This document shows, in pieces, positions 1 to 5,064 of a stretch of 6,978 nt of DNA (position 1 is the stretch's first letter; every line of letters starts with the position of its first letter). The notes below the pieces were generated by a model. It was not told the origin of the DNA. It made no database searches and saw nothing but the letters and a program-made list of their open reading frames with translations. This DNA comes from an uncultured Oscillospiraceae bacterium (GTDB lineage: Bacteria > Bacillota > Clostridia > Oscillospirales > Oscillospiraceae). The stretch spans positions 1 through 6,978 of the forward strand of contig CAKUNY010000102.1 of NCBI GenBank assembly GCA_934668605.1. Direction: 5' to 3'. The translations under genes and the position numbers were made by a program.

Positions 1-72
1 CCGTTGGTCAAAAGGTTAAGACACCGCCCTTTCACGGCGGTAATATGGGTTCGATTCCCGTACGGGTCACCA
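1..72 (+). tRNA. tRNA-Glu (anticodon UUC), 5' end cut by the window
   Basis: A cloverleaf can be folded. The anticodon stem CCGCC/GGCGG (24-28 and 36-40) closes the seven-base loop CTTTCAC, which puts the anticodon TTC at 31-33. The T arm has the loop TTCGATT between ATGGG and CCCGT. The acceptor 3' strand ACGGGTC is followed by discriminator A and an encoded CCA (70-72). The four bases CCGT at 1-4 pair with ACGG of the acceptor, so only the first three bases of the tRNA lie outside the window. An intrinsic terminator follows immediately, so this is the last gene of its transcript. Confidence 0.96.
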
Positions 73-109
73 AAAAAAGAAACCATCCTTTCGGATGGTT
101 TCTTTTTTT
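73..109 (+). terminator. Intrinsic terminator after tRNA-Glu
   Basis: GAAACCATCC (79-88) pairs perfectly with GGATGGTTTC (93-102) around the tetraloop TTTC, and seven T follow. An A-run on the 5' side extends the pairing to about 16 bp. The A-run/T-run symmetry means it could also stop transcription arriving from the right. It starts directly after the tRNA CCA. Confidence 0.93.
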
Positions 110-112
110 GGT

Positions 113-360
113 TATTCGTATAAAGAACCAAGCCCATCGGTTCGATCGCTCGACAATTTCATGCGCAAGCATGACAGCGGTATCTCATACCGCCGGTTTT
201 GACCTGCGTTCAAAACAATTGCCGCGATGGCACAGAGGCGGCAAAGCCGCCGGAGTAATCCCGCACCGTCCTGCCGCTGCTTCATACTATTCCGGTCACA
301 ACGCGCGCAACATGAAAGGGGCTTTCCTCCATGTGCGCCCCTTTCATGCCGCCGCCCGTT
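113..360. other. Gene-free spacer between tRNA-Glu and pepT with several stem-loops
   Basis: No open frame here has a plausible ribosome site or a recognisable product. Perfect small hairpins are present: GCGGTAT-CTC-ATACCGC (177-193) and GGCGGC-AAA-GCCGCC (237-251), plus the larger 11-bp inverted repeat at 311-348. None is followed by a proper T-run on either strand. The stretch may hold the 3' untranslated region of pepT, which converges on the tRNA-Glu transcript. I see no function beyond that. Confidence 0.5.
311..348 (-). terminator. Stem-loop downstream of pepT, possible terminator without a U-tract
   Basis: CATGAAAGGGG (311-321) and CCCCTTTCATG (338-348) form a perfect 11-bp inverted repeat with a 16-nt loop, starting 12 nt after the pepT stop codon. 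On the pepT strand the stem is followed by TTGCGCGCG, not a run of T. It is therefore not a canonical intrinsic terminator. It may act as an RNA 3'-end stabiliser or a weak or Rho-assisted stop. Confidence 0.4.
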
Positions 361-1578
361 TTATTTTGCAACATTCCAGACGATCGTCGCCAGCAGCTTC
401 GTGATTTTCTCCATGTCCTCAACCGGGACATACTCGAATCGCCCGTGGAAATTCTCGCCGCCCGCGCAGAGATTCGGGCACGGAAGCCCTTCAAACGAGA
501 GCCTTGCGCCGTCCGTTCCGCCGCGAATCGGCTGCACCTTCGGGGCAATGCCGAGCTCCAGCATAGCGCTTTTCGCCTGCTCAACGAGGAACATGCACGG
601 CTCGATTTTTTCCTTCATGTTAAAGTAGCTGTCGCGAATCGTAAGCGTCACCGTACCAGTTCCATAGCGCCGGTCAATCTCCTCCGCCGCTTTTTCCAGA
701 ACACCCTTCCGCGCTTCAAACTTCTCCCGGTCATGGTCCCGGATGATGTAAGAGAGCTTCGCACGCTCCACCGAGCCCTGCATGTCAGCCAGATGGAAAA
801 AGCCCTCGTACCCATCGGTAAAATACGGCGTTTCGAGCGCCGGCAGCAGCGAGGCAAACTCCATCGCAACCAAACTCGCGTTAACCATCTTGCCGCAGGC
901 CGAGCCCGGGTGGATGGAAAGGCCGGCGATCTCGACGATCGCGGTGGCCGCGTTGAAGTTTTCATACTCGAGCTCTCCGATCGCGCCGCCGTCCACGGTA
1001 TAGGCATAGTCCGCGCCAAATCCCGCGACGTCAAAATGATCTGCACCCTCGCCGATCTCCTCATCCGGAGTAAAGGCGATTTTGACCGTGCCGTGCGGGC
1101 GGTTGGAATTCAGAAGCAGCTCCGCCGCCGAAAGAATTTCCGCCACGCCCGCCTTATCGTCCGCACCCAGAAGCGTCGTTCCGTCGGTCACGATCAGGCG
1201 CTTTCCGGTGTGGTTCAAAAGCGATTCATACTCGCGCGGAGAAAGAACGATCCCCTGCTCCTCGTTTAAGACGATGTCTCCGCCCTCGTAGGTTTCCGTG
1301 ATCCTCGCGTGGCTAGGGCCTCCCGGCGCGTCCGGCGAGGTGTCCATGTGGGCGATCAGACCGTAGACCGGCAGACTTTTTTCGCAGTTGGCCGGGATCG
1401 TACCGTAGACATAGCCGAATTCATCCATATGCGCGTCCTTGATGCCGAGTTTTTGCATCTGGCGCACAAGCTCCGCGCCCAGCACCTTCTGGTTGGGGGT
1501 CGACGGATGCTGATGCGTTTCCTCGCTGGAAGTCGTGTCGAAGCTCACAAGCTTTAAAAATCGTTCAATGACCGTCAT
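361..1578 (-). CDS. pepT: Peptidase T (tripeptide aminopeptidase, M20B family)
   Basis: A 405-residue cytoplasmic zinc exopeptidase that should remove the N-terminal residue from tripeptides, in peptide nutrition. The length fits the family (E. coli PepT is about 408). The M20 metal-site residues are all visible: H77 and D79 in AHMDTSPD, the bridging D140 in GADDKAG, the catalytic pair E173/E174 in TPDEEIG, D196 in TVDGG, and H378 in GGENFHG. The motif GLSIHPGSACGKMVNA, at about 219-234, is the typical start of the dimerisation domain, and PIRGGTDGARLS (350-361) is also PepT-like. The start is supported by AAGGAG seven bases upstream of the ATG and by a sigma-A-like promoter at 1612-1640. The gene is single, divergent from moaA, and shows no frame damage. 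The identification is firm; the substrate range is inferred from the family. Confidence 0.96.
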   Translation of the reverse strand: MTVIERFLKLVSFDTTSSEETHQHPSTPNQKVLGAELVRQMQKLGIKDAHMDEFGYVYGTIPANCEKSLPVYGLIAHMDTSPDAPGGPSHARITETYEGGDIVLNEEQGIVLSPREYESLLNHTGKRLIVTDGTTLLGADDKAGVAEILSAAELLLNSNRPHGTVKIAFTPDEEIGEGADHFDVAGFGADYAYTVDGGAIGELEYENFNAATAIVEIAGLSIHPGSACGKMVNASLVAMEFASLLPALETPYFTDGYEGFFHLADMQGSVERAKLSYIIRDHDREKFEARKGVLEKAAEEIDRRYGTGTVTLTIRDSYFNMKEKIEPCMFLVEQAKSAMLELGIAPKVQPIRGGTDGARLSFEGLPCPNLCAGGENFHGRFEYVPVEDMEKITKLLATIVWNVAK

Positions 1579-1611
1579 ACAAACGCTCCTTTTTCATGTT
1601 CTCTCTCCCCT

Positions 1612-1640
1612 ATTTTACGGCCAGACAGCAGAAAAATCAA
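1612..1640 (-). promoter_or_regulatory. Probable sigma-A promoter of pepT
   Basis: On the minus strand, TTGATT (1640-1635) and TAAAAT (1617-1612) are separated by exactly 17 bp. The expected start is near 1605, giving a leader of about 25 nt that contains the AAGGAG ribosome site of pepT. No operator-like dyad is obvious around it. Confidence 0.65.
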
Positions 1641-1745
1641 GAAAAACCCGGCGCCGCTCGCTTCCATTGCAGACAAACAAAAAAACAAGCCGCCATCAAT
1701 TATGTGATTGACGAGACCGCCGCACAGAGCCGGAACATAAAAATA

Positions 1746-1770
1746 GCGTGCGGATACCGTATCCGCACGC
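1746..1770. repeat. Perfect 11-bp hairpin in the pepT-moaA intergenic region
   Basis: GCGTGCGGATA (1746-1756) and TATCCGCACGC (1760-1770) form a perfect GC-rich stem with a three-base loop. On the minus strand TATTTTTATG follows, resembling a weak intrinsic terminator; on the plus strand TTTACTGG follows, then a T-run 11 bases further on. It lies outside both predicted transcripts (pepT starts near 1605 and moaA near 1914). It may be a leftover terminator of a gene no longer present, or an insulator between divergent units. Confidence 0.55.
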
Positions 1771-1837
1771 TTTACTGGCATATTTTTTAATCTCCCGGGA
1801 GGTACGGACAGAGAACGGCTCCGAAAACGAGCGCCAA

Positions 1838-1888
1838 AAAAGTCAAGCACGCCGATTTGCTCTGTTTGCAGGAAAACACTTGACTTTT
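1838..1888. repeat. 10-bp inverted repeat covering the moaA -35 element, possible operator
   Basis: AAAAGTCAAG (1838-1847) and CTTGACTTTT (1879-1888) are perfect inverted copies 41 bp apart, about four helical turns. The right copy contains the moaA -35 hexamer TTGACT. The left copy also contains TTGACT, on the minus strand, but I see no -10 hexamer at the right distance for a divergent promoter. The geometry would suit a looping or dimeric regulator; this is inference only. Confidence 0.35.
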
Positions 1889-1907
1889 GCCCGAAATCCG
1901 GTATCGT
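1880..1907 (+). promoter_or_regulatory. Probable sigma-A promoter of the moaA-moaC-moaE operon
   Basis: TTGACT (1880-1885) and TATCGT (1902-1907) are separated by 16 bp. The predicted start near 1914 gives a leader of about 24 nt, too short for a Moco riboswitch, and places AAAGGAG (1925-1931) six bases before the ATG at 1938. This position also shows that frames opening at 1748, upstream of the promoter, are not the native moaA start. Confidence 0.65.
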
Positions 1908-1937
1908 ATGAAGAAAGAACAGCAAAAGGAGCAGATC

Positions 1938-2881
1938 ATGACGGATCCATACGGCAGAACGATCACCTATCTGTGACCGAGCGGTGCAATCTGCGCTGCC
2001 GGTACTGTATGCCGGAGGAAGGTGTCTTTAAAAAATCGCACAATGATATGCTGACGGAAGAAGAGATGATACAGGCTGTCAAAGCCGCAGCTTCCCTCGG
2101 CATACAAAAGCTTCGCATCACGGGCGGAGAGCCCCTGGTGAAGAAGAATATCATCTCCATCTGCAAAAACTGCGCCGCCGTCCCCGGTATCCGCGAGGTC
2201 TGCATCACGACGAACGGCATTCTGCTCCCGCAGTACGCAGAAGCTCTGAAAGCCGCCGGGGTCAGGCGCGTGAATCTGAGTCTCGATACGCTGAACGCCG
2301 AAAAATACGCCCGCATCACGCGCTGGGGCAGCCTCGAAGGCGCAATGGCAGGGCTCCACGCGGCGCTGAACGCAGGCTTCGAGAAGGTCAAGCTCAACGC
2401 CGTTCTGATTGGCGGCTTCAACGACGATGATATACCGGCGTTGGCAGACTTAACGCGGCAATATCCCGTCGATGTGCGCTTTATCGAGCTCATGCCGATG
2501 CAGGAGAGCGACGAGTTTGGACAATCGGCATTTCTGCCGGTGAAAACCGTACTGGAAAAGCTCCCGGAAGCGGAGCCCGTTTCGCCCGACGGCGGCGTGG
2601 CAAGGCTCTATCGTCTGCCCGGCGCAATCGGAAACATCGGACTTATCAGTCCGGTCAGCGACCACTTCTGTGCGTCCTGCAACCGTTTGCGGCTGACCGC
2701 CGACGGAAAGGTCAAGCCGTGTCTTCACTCCGGCGACGAGTTTTCCGTCAAGGGACTGGACTTTGATGCGATGTGCGCTGTTTTTCGGCAGGCGATTCTG
2801 GCCAAGCCCGCGCACCACGCCGCGCTCACCGCGCAGCACCGAAGCGAGGCAGGCCGGAACATGAATCAGATTGGAGGATAA
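1938..2881 (+). CDS. moaA: GTP 3',8-cyclase MoaA (radical SAM), 5' end disrupted by a frameshift
   Basis: MoaA uses SAM and two 4Fe-4S clusters to rearrange GTP in the first step of molybdopterin synthesis. The N-terminal cluster motif CX3CX2C is in ERCNLRCRYC, ITGGEP is the SAM-binding GGE motif, CX2CX13C (CASC...C) is the C-terminal GTP-side cluster, and the protein ends in the conserved Gly-Gly tail (QIGG). However, the native ATG at 1938, six bases after AAAGGAG, encodes MTDPYGRTITYL and then meets TGA at 1974. The rest of the protein is in another frame from GTG 1973 on. Homologues read YLR(V/L)S(V/L)T(D/E)RCN here, so Arg-x-Ser plus one base, 10 nt in all, are missing. Restoring them gives 317 residues, a normal length. 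The alternatives are a GTG start at 1973 (302 residues, without its first strand and without a ribosome site) or a sequence error. The stop lies two bases before moaC. Confidence 0.9.
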
Positions 2882-2883
2882 GT

Positions 2884-3369
2884 ATGCCGGATTTTACGCA
2901 TTTTAACGAACATGGTCGGGCAAAGATGGTAGACGTGGGCGAAAAGCCCATCTCCAATCGAACGGCCATCGCCGCGGGACGGGTGCTTGTGAACGAAGAA
3001 ACGTTCGCGTTAATCAGAAGCGGCGGCATGAAAAAGGGCGATGTTCTGACCGTCGCGCAGATCGCGGGCGTGATGGGCGCCAAGCGCACGCCGGACATTA
3101 TCCCGATGTGCCACCCGATTCTGCTCAGCGGCATCAACTTAAAGCTTTGGCTGGACGAAACGCGGTGCAGTGTGGAAATCGAAGCGAGCGTCTCGTGTGA
3201 TGGAAGAACAGGCGTCGAAATGGAAGCGCTGACCGCCGTCTCGACCGCCGCGCTCACGGTCTATGACATGTGCAAGGCCGTGCAGAAGGATATGTGCATC
3301 ACGGATATCCGTCTGCTCCAGAAAACAGGCGGCGTCCACGGAGATTTTACGCGGGAGGAAGTAACATGA
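2884..3369 (+). CDS. moaC: Cyclic pyranopterin monophosphate synthase MoaC
   Basis: MoaC converts the MoaA product 3',8-cyclo-7,8-dihydro-GTP to cyclic pyranopterin monophosphate, in the cytoplasm as a hexamer. The 161 residues equal the E. coli length, and key residues fall at the same numbers: K51 (KKGDV), C76-H77 (MCHPI), E112 and E114 (GVEMEAL), D128 (YDMCKA) and K131. The N-terminal THFNEHGRAKMVDVGEK and the C-terminal KTGGVHGDF are also typical. The start ATG follows GGAGG, which overlaps the last codons of moaA, so translation is probably coupled to it. The gene looks intact, unlike moaA. Its TGA overlaps the ATG of the next gene. Confidence 0.97.
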   Translation: MPDFTHFNEHGRAKMVDVGEKPISNRTAIAAGRVLVNEETFALIRSGGMKKGDVLTVAQIAGVMGAKRTPDIIPMCHPILLSGINLKLWLDETRCSVEIEASVSCDGRTGVEMEALTAVSTAALTVYDMCKAVQKDMCITDIRLLQKTGGVHGDFTREEVT

Positions 3370-3767
3370 AGTCCAAAAAAGAAAGTCCTTCTATGGACGC
3401 GTGGCTGAAAGAAGCAAAGCAGGACGCGAGCGCGAATAAAATCGGTATGTACCTCGTCCACAACGGCATTGTCCGCGAATCTGCCAAAGCAAAAGTCCGC
3501 CTGGGCGCTGAGAACACGAAGCCCGTCACGGGTCTGGTCTTCTCCTACGATCAGGCGAAGGTCGACGCGGCGATTGCCGAAACCTACAAAATGGACGGCA
3601 TTTACTATCTGCGCGTCTGGCTCAACGAAGGGCAACTCACCGTTGGCGACGATATCATGTACGTGCTCGTCGGCGGCGATATCCGCCCGCACGTTGTGGA
3701 CGCGCTGCAAGCCCTGGTCGGTAAGATCAAATCCGAGTGCGTCGTCGAGACGGAGCTTTACGACTGA
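3366..3767 (+). CDS. MoaE-like protein (molybdopterin synthase catalytic-subunit family)
   Basis: A 133-residue cytoplasmic protein. The stretch 92-122 (TVGDDIMYVLVGGDIRPHV and on) aligns by eye with the PGDEIVFVGVTSAHR region of E. coli MoaE and its following helix, and R37 (GIVR) matches the GKVRN arginine. K122 sits at the place of catalytic Lys119, but T129 replaces Lys126, and the C-terminal tail (about 20 residues in E. coli) is absent. MoaE normally transfers sulfur from MoaD thiocarboxylate to cyclic pyranopterin monophosphate; no moaD is present here. The ATG overlaps the moaC stop (ATGA), with GGGAGG seven bases upstream, so it is the last gene of the moa operon. I infer membership of a shorter Clostridia MoaE subgroup; full enzymatic activity is uncertain. 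Confidence 0.78.
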   Translation: MKSKKESPSMDAWLKEAKQDASANKIGMYLVHNGIVRESAKAKVRLGAENTKPVTGLVFSYDQAKVDAAIAETYKMDGIYYLRVWLNEGQLTVGDDIMYVLVGGDIRPHVVDALQALVGKIKSECVVETELYD

Positions 3768-3853
3768 GCTTCGGACGGAAGTTCGAAGGTTCCGGTCTTT
3801 TGTACGCGCAGCCCCGGTGAAGCGGCCGCGCCAGTCGCATTCTATCGGCATAT

Positions 3854-3899
3854 AAAAGCAGGACGTAAACTCACGCACGAGTTTACGTCCTGCTTTTTT
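3854..3899 (+). terminator. Strong intrinsic terminator of the moa operon
   Basis: A perfect 19-bp stem (3854-3872 with 3879-3897) contains GCAGGACGTAAACTC and its complement around the six-base loop ACGCAC, and ends in six T (3894-3899). It lies about 90 nt after the stop of the moaE-like gene; the 86 bases between hold nothing I recognise. Confidence 0.95.
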
Positions 3900-3907
3900 G
3901 CCCGTAC

Positions 3908-4023
3908 CGACTGTACCCCCATGACACATTGTGTACCTATGGGGTGAAACAGTCGAGATGACTGGCTTTTTCGCCATCTCATCTATAGCGTTCGGCAATC
4001 ATGTACCATGTGAACACTATGGG
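3908..4023. repeat. 48-bp dyad plus a repeated motif, possible decayed mobile-element end
   Basis: Positions 3908-3955 form an imperfect dyad: CGACTGT pairs with ACAGTCG, CCCCAT with ATGGGG, and ACACA with TGTGT at the centre. A second dyad (GAGAT-4 nt-GGC and GCC-ATCTC, 3955-3980) abuts it. The motif TGTGTACCTATGGG (3930-3943) recurs imperfectly as TGTGAACACTATGGG (4009-4023), about 80 bp away in the same orientation. Repeated motifs of this kind are typical of insertion-sequence ends, including the IS21 family, but no transposase or recognisable fragment of one remains. The minus-strand frame across it overlaps moaC and the moaE-like gene and is not credible as a gene. The mobile-element assignment is weak. 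Confidence 0.35.
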
Positions 4024-4045
4024 TCAGCCGTCAAATTTAGAACAC

Positions 4046-4078
4046 ACCCCCGCAATCCAGCGAAGCGATTACGGGGGT
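4046..4078. repeat. Imperfect 12-bp hairpin in the gene-free stretch
   Basis: ACCCCCGCAATC (4046-4057) and GATTACGGGGGT (4067-4078) pair with a single C/A mismatch around a nine-base loop. No T-run follows on either strand. It lies just beyond the putative tRNA-Leu terminator and may be a second stem of that 3' region or part of the same non-coding element as the dyad to its left. Confidence 0.5.
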
Positions 4079-4083
4079 AAACG

Positions 4084-4143
4084 AAGAAAGACCTTTGCTG
4101 TCGAGGCGGGCGCGCTTGCGCGGCTGCCTGACATCCAAAGGTC
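4084..4143 (-). terminator. Probable terminator of tRNA-Leu
   Basis: On the minus strand GACCTTTG (4143-4136) pairs with CAAAGGTC (4097-4090), followed by TTTCTT. Inside, TGTC pairs with GACA and AGGC with GCCT, and a GCGC-AA-GCGC tip completes a long branched stem. It begins 9 nt after the tRNA CCA. The U-tract is interrupted by one C, so efficiency is uncertain. Confidence 0.6.
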
Positions 4144-4152
4144 ATTTCTGAG

Positions 4153-4239
4153 TGGTGCCGGTGGCCGGACTCGAACCGGCACGCCATCGCTGGCGGTGGA
4201 TTTTGAGTCCACTACGTCTACCAATTCCATCACACCGGC
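4153..4239 (-). tRNA. tRNA-Leu (anticodon CAA)
   Basis: The minus strand folds as a class II tRNA of 87 nt including an encoded CCA. The acceptor GCCGGTG pairs with CACCGGC, the anticodon stem GTGGA/TCCAC closes loop CTCAAAA, the long variable arm runs through CGCCAGCGATGGCG, and the T loop TTCGAGT has stem GCCGG/CCGGC. The anticodon CAA (plus-strand 4203-4205) reads leucine UUG. It has its own promoter immediately upstream. Confidence 0.97.
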
Positions 4240-4250
4240 GTTACCGGGCT

Positions 4251-4279
4251 ATTATACTATACCTCAAGGCAAAATTCAA
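4251..4279 (-). promoter_or_regulatory. Promoter of tRNA-Leu
   Basis: On the minus strand TTGAAT (4279-4274) and the consensus TATAAT (4256-4251) are separated by 17 bp. The predicted start near 4244 lies about five bases before the tRNA 5' end. The -35 lies within one copy of an 11-bp direct repeat, GCAAAATTCAA (4269-4279); the other copy (4289-4299) overlaps the rex stop codon. Confidence 0.85.
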
Positions 4280-4295
4280 GCCCGAATTGCAAAAT

Positions 4296-4937
4296 TCAAA
4301 CCTCCTGCCCCTGCATGCGCTCGTTGAGATGCTTACAAAGAAGCGCGAGGGACGCCGCCATATTCTCGTTCTGCACCAGAATGCCGTCCGGCACGTTCAG
4401 ATGCTTGGGCGCGAAGTTCCAGATGGCGAGAATGCCGTTCTCGATCAAAAGGTCGCACACGCCCTGCGCATACTCGGCCGGAACCGTGATGATGCCGATC
4501 TTGATCTTATACCGCTGGCAGACCTCTCTGAGGCGGGAAAGCTGCATGATGGGCTTCCCGCCGTTGGTCGTGCCGATGAGCGTATCGTTCGCGTCGAAAG
4601 CGGCGACGATGTTGAGCCCGTATTCCGCAAATCCGCCGTAGCCGAGAAGCGCCCGGCCCAGCTTGCCGGCTCCAATGAGCACGGCGTCATTGCTGTTGCC
4701 ATAGCCGAGGAAGTTTTCAATATCCGCGATCAGATGCTCGCGGTTATAGCCGATTTTCGGACGGCCGCCGTCGGAAACCAGCGCCAGATCCTTGCGCACC
4801 TGCACCTCTCCCATATGCAGACCCGCGGCCAGCGCCGTTGCCGAAATATTTGCCGAAGTGTCCTCCGGGAGCGCCTTTAAATAGGACAGATACGTCGGAA
4901 GACGCTTGAGCGTCGCTCTCGAAATTTCTTTTTCCAT
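4296..4937 (-). CDS. rex: Redox-sensing transcriptional repressor Rex
   Basis: Rex is a cytoplasmic homodimer that represses fermentation and respiration genes until a rising NADH/NAD+ ratio releases it from DNA. From the chosen start (213 residues, usual length about 210) the winged-helix domain covers about 1-80, with ISRATLKRLPTYLSYL and the recognition segment EVQVRKDLA (44-52). The Rossmann domain follows with LIGAGKLG (GxGxxG at 89-94) and D115 at the end of the second strand, and the C-terminal domain-swap region contains NFAP (174-177). The ATG at 4937 matches the family N-terminus but lies 13 nt after AGGAG, a long gap. An in-frame ATG at 4964 would add nine residues and has no good ribosome site. 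Rex may autoregulate in some species, but no classical TTGTGAA/TTCACAA operator is visible here. No terminator separates it from tRNA-Leu downstream. Confidence 0.95.
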   Translation of the reverse strand: MEKEISRATLKRLPTYLSYLKALPEDTSANISATALAAGLHMGEVQVRKDLALVSDGGRPKIGYNREHLIADIENFLGYGNSNDAVLIGAGKLGRALLGYGGFAEYGLNIVAAFDANDTLIGTTNGGKPIMQLSRLREVCQRYKIKIGIITVPAEYAQGVCDLLIENGILAIWNFAPKHLNVPDGILVQNENMAASLALLCKHLNERMQGQEV

Positions 4938-4980
4938 ATGCTGTGTGTCACTCCTGTTGTGCATGCCATTTCACCCGTTT

Positions 4981-5006
4981 CATATCGATAAAACATATCG
5001 ATAAAA
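4981..5006. repeat. Perfect 13-bp tandem repeat with TATCGATA palindromes in the rex leader
   Basis: CATATCGATAAAA occurs twice with no gap (4981-4993 and 4994-5006). Each copy contains the 8-bp palindrome TATCGATA, so two identical palindromes lie 13 bp apart. They fall just downstream of the predicted rex transcription start (about 5011), a classic roadblock-operator position. The sequence is not the known Rex operator; the binding protein, if any, is unknown. Confidence 0.8.
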
Positions 5007-5017
5007 GAATCGCTATT

Positions 5018-5046
5018 ATCATAGCACAACTTATTTTCCGTGGCAA
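5018..5046 (-). promoter_or_regulatory. Probable sigma-A promoter of rex
   Basis: On the minus strand TTGCCA (5046-5041) and TATGAT (5023-5018) are separated by 17 bp, and TGC directly before the -10 gives an extended-10 element. The -35 lies in the loop of a small hairpin (TTTCCG/CGGAAA, 5035-5053). The sigE stop lies about 20 bp upstream with no terminator between them, so read-through from sigE is also possible. Confidence 0.7.
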
Positions 5047-5064
5047 CCGGAAATATTGACCAGA

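Noticed and set aside
45..404. Plus-strand open frame beginning inside tRNA-Glu
   Set aside because: It begins within the tRNA, crosses its terminator, has no ribosome site and has a low-complexity product.
331..1269. Long plus-strand open frame of 312 codons
   Set aside because: It is antisense to pepT, which has every catalytic motif. Its arginine-rich product resembles nothing known, and it has no convincing ribosome site.
1575..1925. Minus-strand 116-codon open frame upstream of pepT
   Set aside because: It contains the pepT promoter and ribosome site and overlaps the pepT start. It has no ribosome site of its own, and its hydrophobic stretches look accidental.
1771..1937. Moco riboswitch upstream of moaA
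   Set aside because: The promoter leaves a leader of only about 24 nt, and I do not see the conserved stems of the Moco RNA motif upstream.
1748..1972. Upstream extension of the moaA frame giving a 377-residue protein
   Set aside because: It starts before the promoter at 1880-1907, inside a hairpin, without a ribosome site. The added residues do not resemble a MoaA N-terminus.
1965..1980. Programmed ribosomal frameshift in moaA
   Set aside because: No slippery heptamer or stimulatory stem is present. A -1 shift would still yield a protein lacking the conserved Arg-x-Ser, so a deletion explains the data better.
3261..3998. Minus-strand 245-codon open frame
   Set aside because: It runs antisense across moaC and the moaE-like gene and through the moa terminator. 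The product matches no family I know.
4981..5006. CRISPR array
   Set aside because: Only two short copies with no spacer between them, and no cas genes nearby.
4938..5064. Classical Rex operator for autoregulation
   Set aside because: TTGTGC is present at the rex promoter but there is no matching inverted half-site TTCACAA at the proper spacing.
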